64,000 nucleotides of DNA from Sphingomonas sp. IC-56 (GTDB taxonomy: Bacteria; Pseudomonadota; Alphaproteobacteria; Sphingomonadales; Sphingomonadaceae). Positions 62,552 to 64,000 of this stretch are shown here, one piece after another. Under the pieces are notes generated by a model that was not told the DNA's origin, did no database searches, and worked only from the letters and a program-made list of their open reading frames with translations. Made by a program: the position numbers and the translations under genes. Location: assembly GCF_021043375.1 (NCBI RefSeq), contig NZ_JAJNDV010000001.1, positions 525,156 to 589,155 on the forward strand, read 5' to 3'. How positions within the stretch are numbered: position 1 is the first letter of the stretch; each line of letters opens with the position of its first letter.

Positions 62552-64000
62552 ATGACCAAGCTGCTGGCCGCTGCGGCCCTTCTTTCCACGACCGCGCCTG
62601 CCGCGCTGGCGCAAAACGCGCCCAAGCCGCCGGTCGCCGCCACCAAGCCGTACCAGGTCAAGGCGCCGTTCGGCGCCACCCGCAACGACGAATATTACTG
62701 GCTGCGCGACGACACGCGGAAGAACCCGGAGATGCTGGCGTATCTCAATGCCGAGAACGCCTATGCCGACGCGATGCTGGCGGCGCAGAAGCCGATCGCT
62801 GAAAAGCTGTACGGAGAGATTGTCGGCCGCATCAAGCAGGACGACAGCTCGGTCCCCTATCTGCGCCGCGGATACTACTACTACACCCGCTTCGCCACCG
62901 GTGCCGACTATCCGGTGATCGCCCGCCGCAAGGGCAGCATGACCGGGCCCGAAGAGGTGCTGCTCGACCAGCCGGCCATGGCCAAGGGGCACAGCTTCTT
63001 CTCGACCGCGGGCACGCGGGTCAGCCCCAACAACCAGTTGCTCGCCTTTGGCGAGGATGTGGTCGGCCGCCGCCAATATGTGCTGAAGATCAAGGATCTC
63101 GCCACCGGTAAGATGCTTTCCGACAGCATCCCGAACGTGGAGCCCGGCTTCGCCTGGGGCGCCGACAACAAGACGATCCTCTATGTCGAGAAGGACCCGA
63201 CCACCCTGCTCGGCAAGCGGGTGAAGGCACACGTGCTCGGCACCCCCGCCTCAGCCGACAAGCTGCTCTATGAGGAGAAGGACGAGACCTTCTACATGGG
63301 GATAGGCACGACCTCGTCCGACCGCTTCGTCTGCATTTACCTGCACAGCACTGCGAGCGACGAACAGCGTTGTGCGCCCACCACCAACCCCGCCGCGTTT
63401 CAGGTGATTGCCCCGCGTGAGCGCGAGTTCCTCTACCAGGCCGACCATCTCGGCGACCGCTGGATCATCCGCACCAACTGGCAGGCGCCGAACTATCGGC
63501 TGATGACGGTGAACGAAGCGCATGCCAGCCATGGCCGCGCGATGTGGCAGGACCTGGTCCCCACCAGCGACATCGTGTTCATCGAGAATTTCCAGCCCTT
63601 CAACAACTTCCTGGCGATCGAGGAACGCGCCGGCGGCAACAAGCGCGTCCGCGTGCTTCAGCCCGGCGGGAAGAGCGAGGCGGTGGCCAGCGACGAGCCG
63701 GCCTTTGCGATGACGCTGGGCACCAACGAGGAGCCGGACAGCGACTGGCTGCGCTACACCTATGACTCGCTGGTGACGCCGAACACGACGTACGAAGTGA
63801 ACTACAAGACCGGCGAGCGCCGCGTGCTCAAGGTTCAGCCGGTGCCGGGCTATGACGCATCGAAATACGTCACCGAGCGAGTGTGGGCGACCGCGCGCGA
63901 CGGCACGAAGATCCCGGTCAGCCTGGTGCACGCCAAAGGCTTCAAGAAGGACGGCACCGCCGCGCTCTTCCAGTACGCCTATGGCAGCTATGGCTATTCG
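62552..64000 (+). CDS. Oligopeptidase B-like S9 peptidase, 5' part (cut by window end)
   Basis: The first 483 codons of an exported prolyl-oligopeptidase-family enzyme; the gene runs past 64000. A signal peptide (ending PAALAQ at about residue 21) suggests periplasmic location, unusual next to the cytoplasmic E. coli PtrB. The N-terminal part has RNDEYYWLRDDTRKNPEMLAYLNAEN and the propeller YYYYTRFATGADYPVIARRKGS, typical of oligopeptidase B. The catalytic Ser-Asp-His are beyond the edge. GGGGGA stands just before ATG 62552. Confidence 0.88.
   Translation, partial: MTKLLAAAALLSTTAPAALAQNAPKPPVAATKPYQVKAPFGATRNDEYYWLRDDTRKNPEMLAYLNAENAYADAMLAAQKPIAEKLYGEIVGRIKQDDSSVPYLRRGYYYYTRFATGADYPVIARRKGSMTGPEEVLLDQPAMAKGHSFFSTAGTRVSPNNQLLAFGEDVVGRRQYVLKIKDLATGKMLSDSIPNVEPGFAWGADNKTILYVEKDPTTLLGKRVKAHVLGTPASADKLLYEEKDETFYMGIGTTSSDRFVCIYLHSTASDEQRCAPTTNPAAFQVIAPREREFLYQADHLGDRWIIRTNWQAPNYRLMTVNEAHASHGRAMWQDLVPTSDIVFIENFQPFNNFLAIEERAGGNKRVRVLQPGGKSEAVASDEPAFAMTLGTNEEPDSDWLRYTYDSLVTPNTTYEVNYKTGERRVLKVQPVPGYDASKYVTERVWATARDGTKIPVSLVHAKGFKKDGTAALFQYAYGSYGYS

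Noticed and set aside
57701..64000. nrdB downstream of nrdA
   Set aside because: None of the downstream genes has the carboxylate/His metal motifs of a ribonucleotide reductase small subunit.

Overview
The window is about 64 kb of high-G+C DNA that looks like the chromosome of a sphingomonad (Alphaproteobacteria, most likely Sphingomonas). This is inferred from the order phoH-ybeY-corC...lnt-metK...trmB, a long TonB-dependent receptor of the sphingomonad/caulobacter type, a PHA granule-type protein, an NrdA without an ATP-cone, dense ATGA/GTGA gene overlaps, and dispersed CCCTCC-rich palindromes. I saw no phage genes, transposases or CRISPR arrays.

1-11.4 kb: a housekeeping block (phoH 3' end, ybeY, corC, lnt, metK, trmB). 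It is interrupted twice: by an accessory segment at about 1.7-5.1 kb (sorbosone-dehydrogenase-like protein, DUF4287, PHA-system protein, VOC protein, low-G+C methyltransferase-like protein), and by two catalytically degenerate EAL proteins flanking a PAP2 phosphatase between metK and trmB. The metK leader has a hairpin that buries its ribosome binding site.

11.5-34.1 kb: a xyloglucan and L-fucose utilisation locus. Exported enzymes are a GH74 endo-xyloglucanase, GH31 alpha-xylosidase with a PA14 insert, GH35 beta-galactosidase, GH29 alpha-L-fucosidase and an SGNH esterase. Uptake is by a TonB-dependent receptor and a FucP permease. A full non-phosphorylative L-fucose pathway follows: mutarotase, fucose dehydrogenase, fuconolactonase, fuconate dehydratase, 2-keto-3-deoxyfuconate dehydrogenase and diketo-acid hydrolase. 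It ends with an FMN L-lactate dehydrogenase that would use the L-lactate released. An IclR regulator sits inside the locus and related TTCA/TGAA dyads lie in two divergent promoter regions. A flavin-dependent halogenase-like gene with its catalytic residues intact sits between the receptor and the GH74 gene.

34.1-42.7 kb: a signalling cluster. It has a 1794-residue soluble hybrid histidine kinase with a tandem array of 92-residue HAMP-type units (fungal Nik1-like layout), a second REC-PAS-kinase-REC protein, and, divergently, a small winged-helix-like protein and two DUF5985-like membrane proteins.

42.7-55.2 kb: mixed accessory and housekeeping genes. These are a second sorbosone-dehydrogenase-like lipoprotein coupled to a DUF2231-like membrane protein, an M48 protease preceded by an unlisted 32-residue membrane peptide gene, exonuclease III, a BioF2-like acetyltransferase, DUF2721 and DUF4345 proteins, an amidase, and an EmrB-EmrA-OMF efflux operon.

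55.2-64 kb: a palindromic intergenic repeat, a candidate NrdR box, nrdA without a neighbouring nrdB, an RraB-like protein, a DUF4262 protein, tRNA-Pro(GGG), yajC-secD-secF, an Mth938-like protein, and the 5' part of an oligopeptidase B gene cut by the window edge. Positions and motifs were read by eye; no database search was run.
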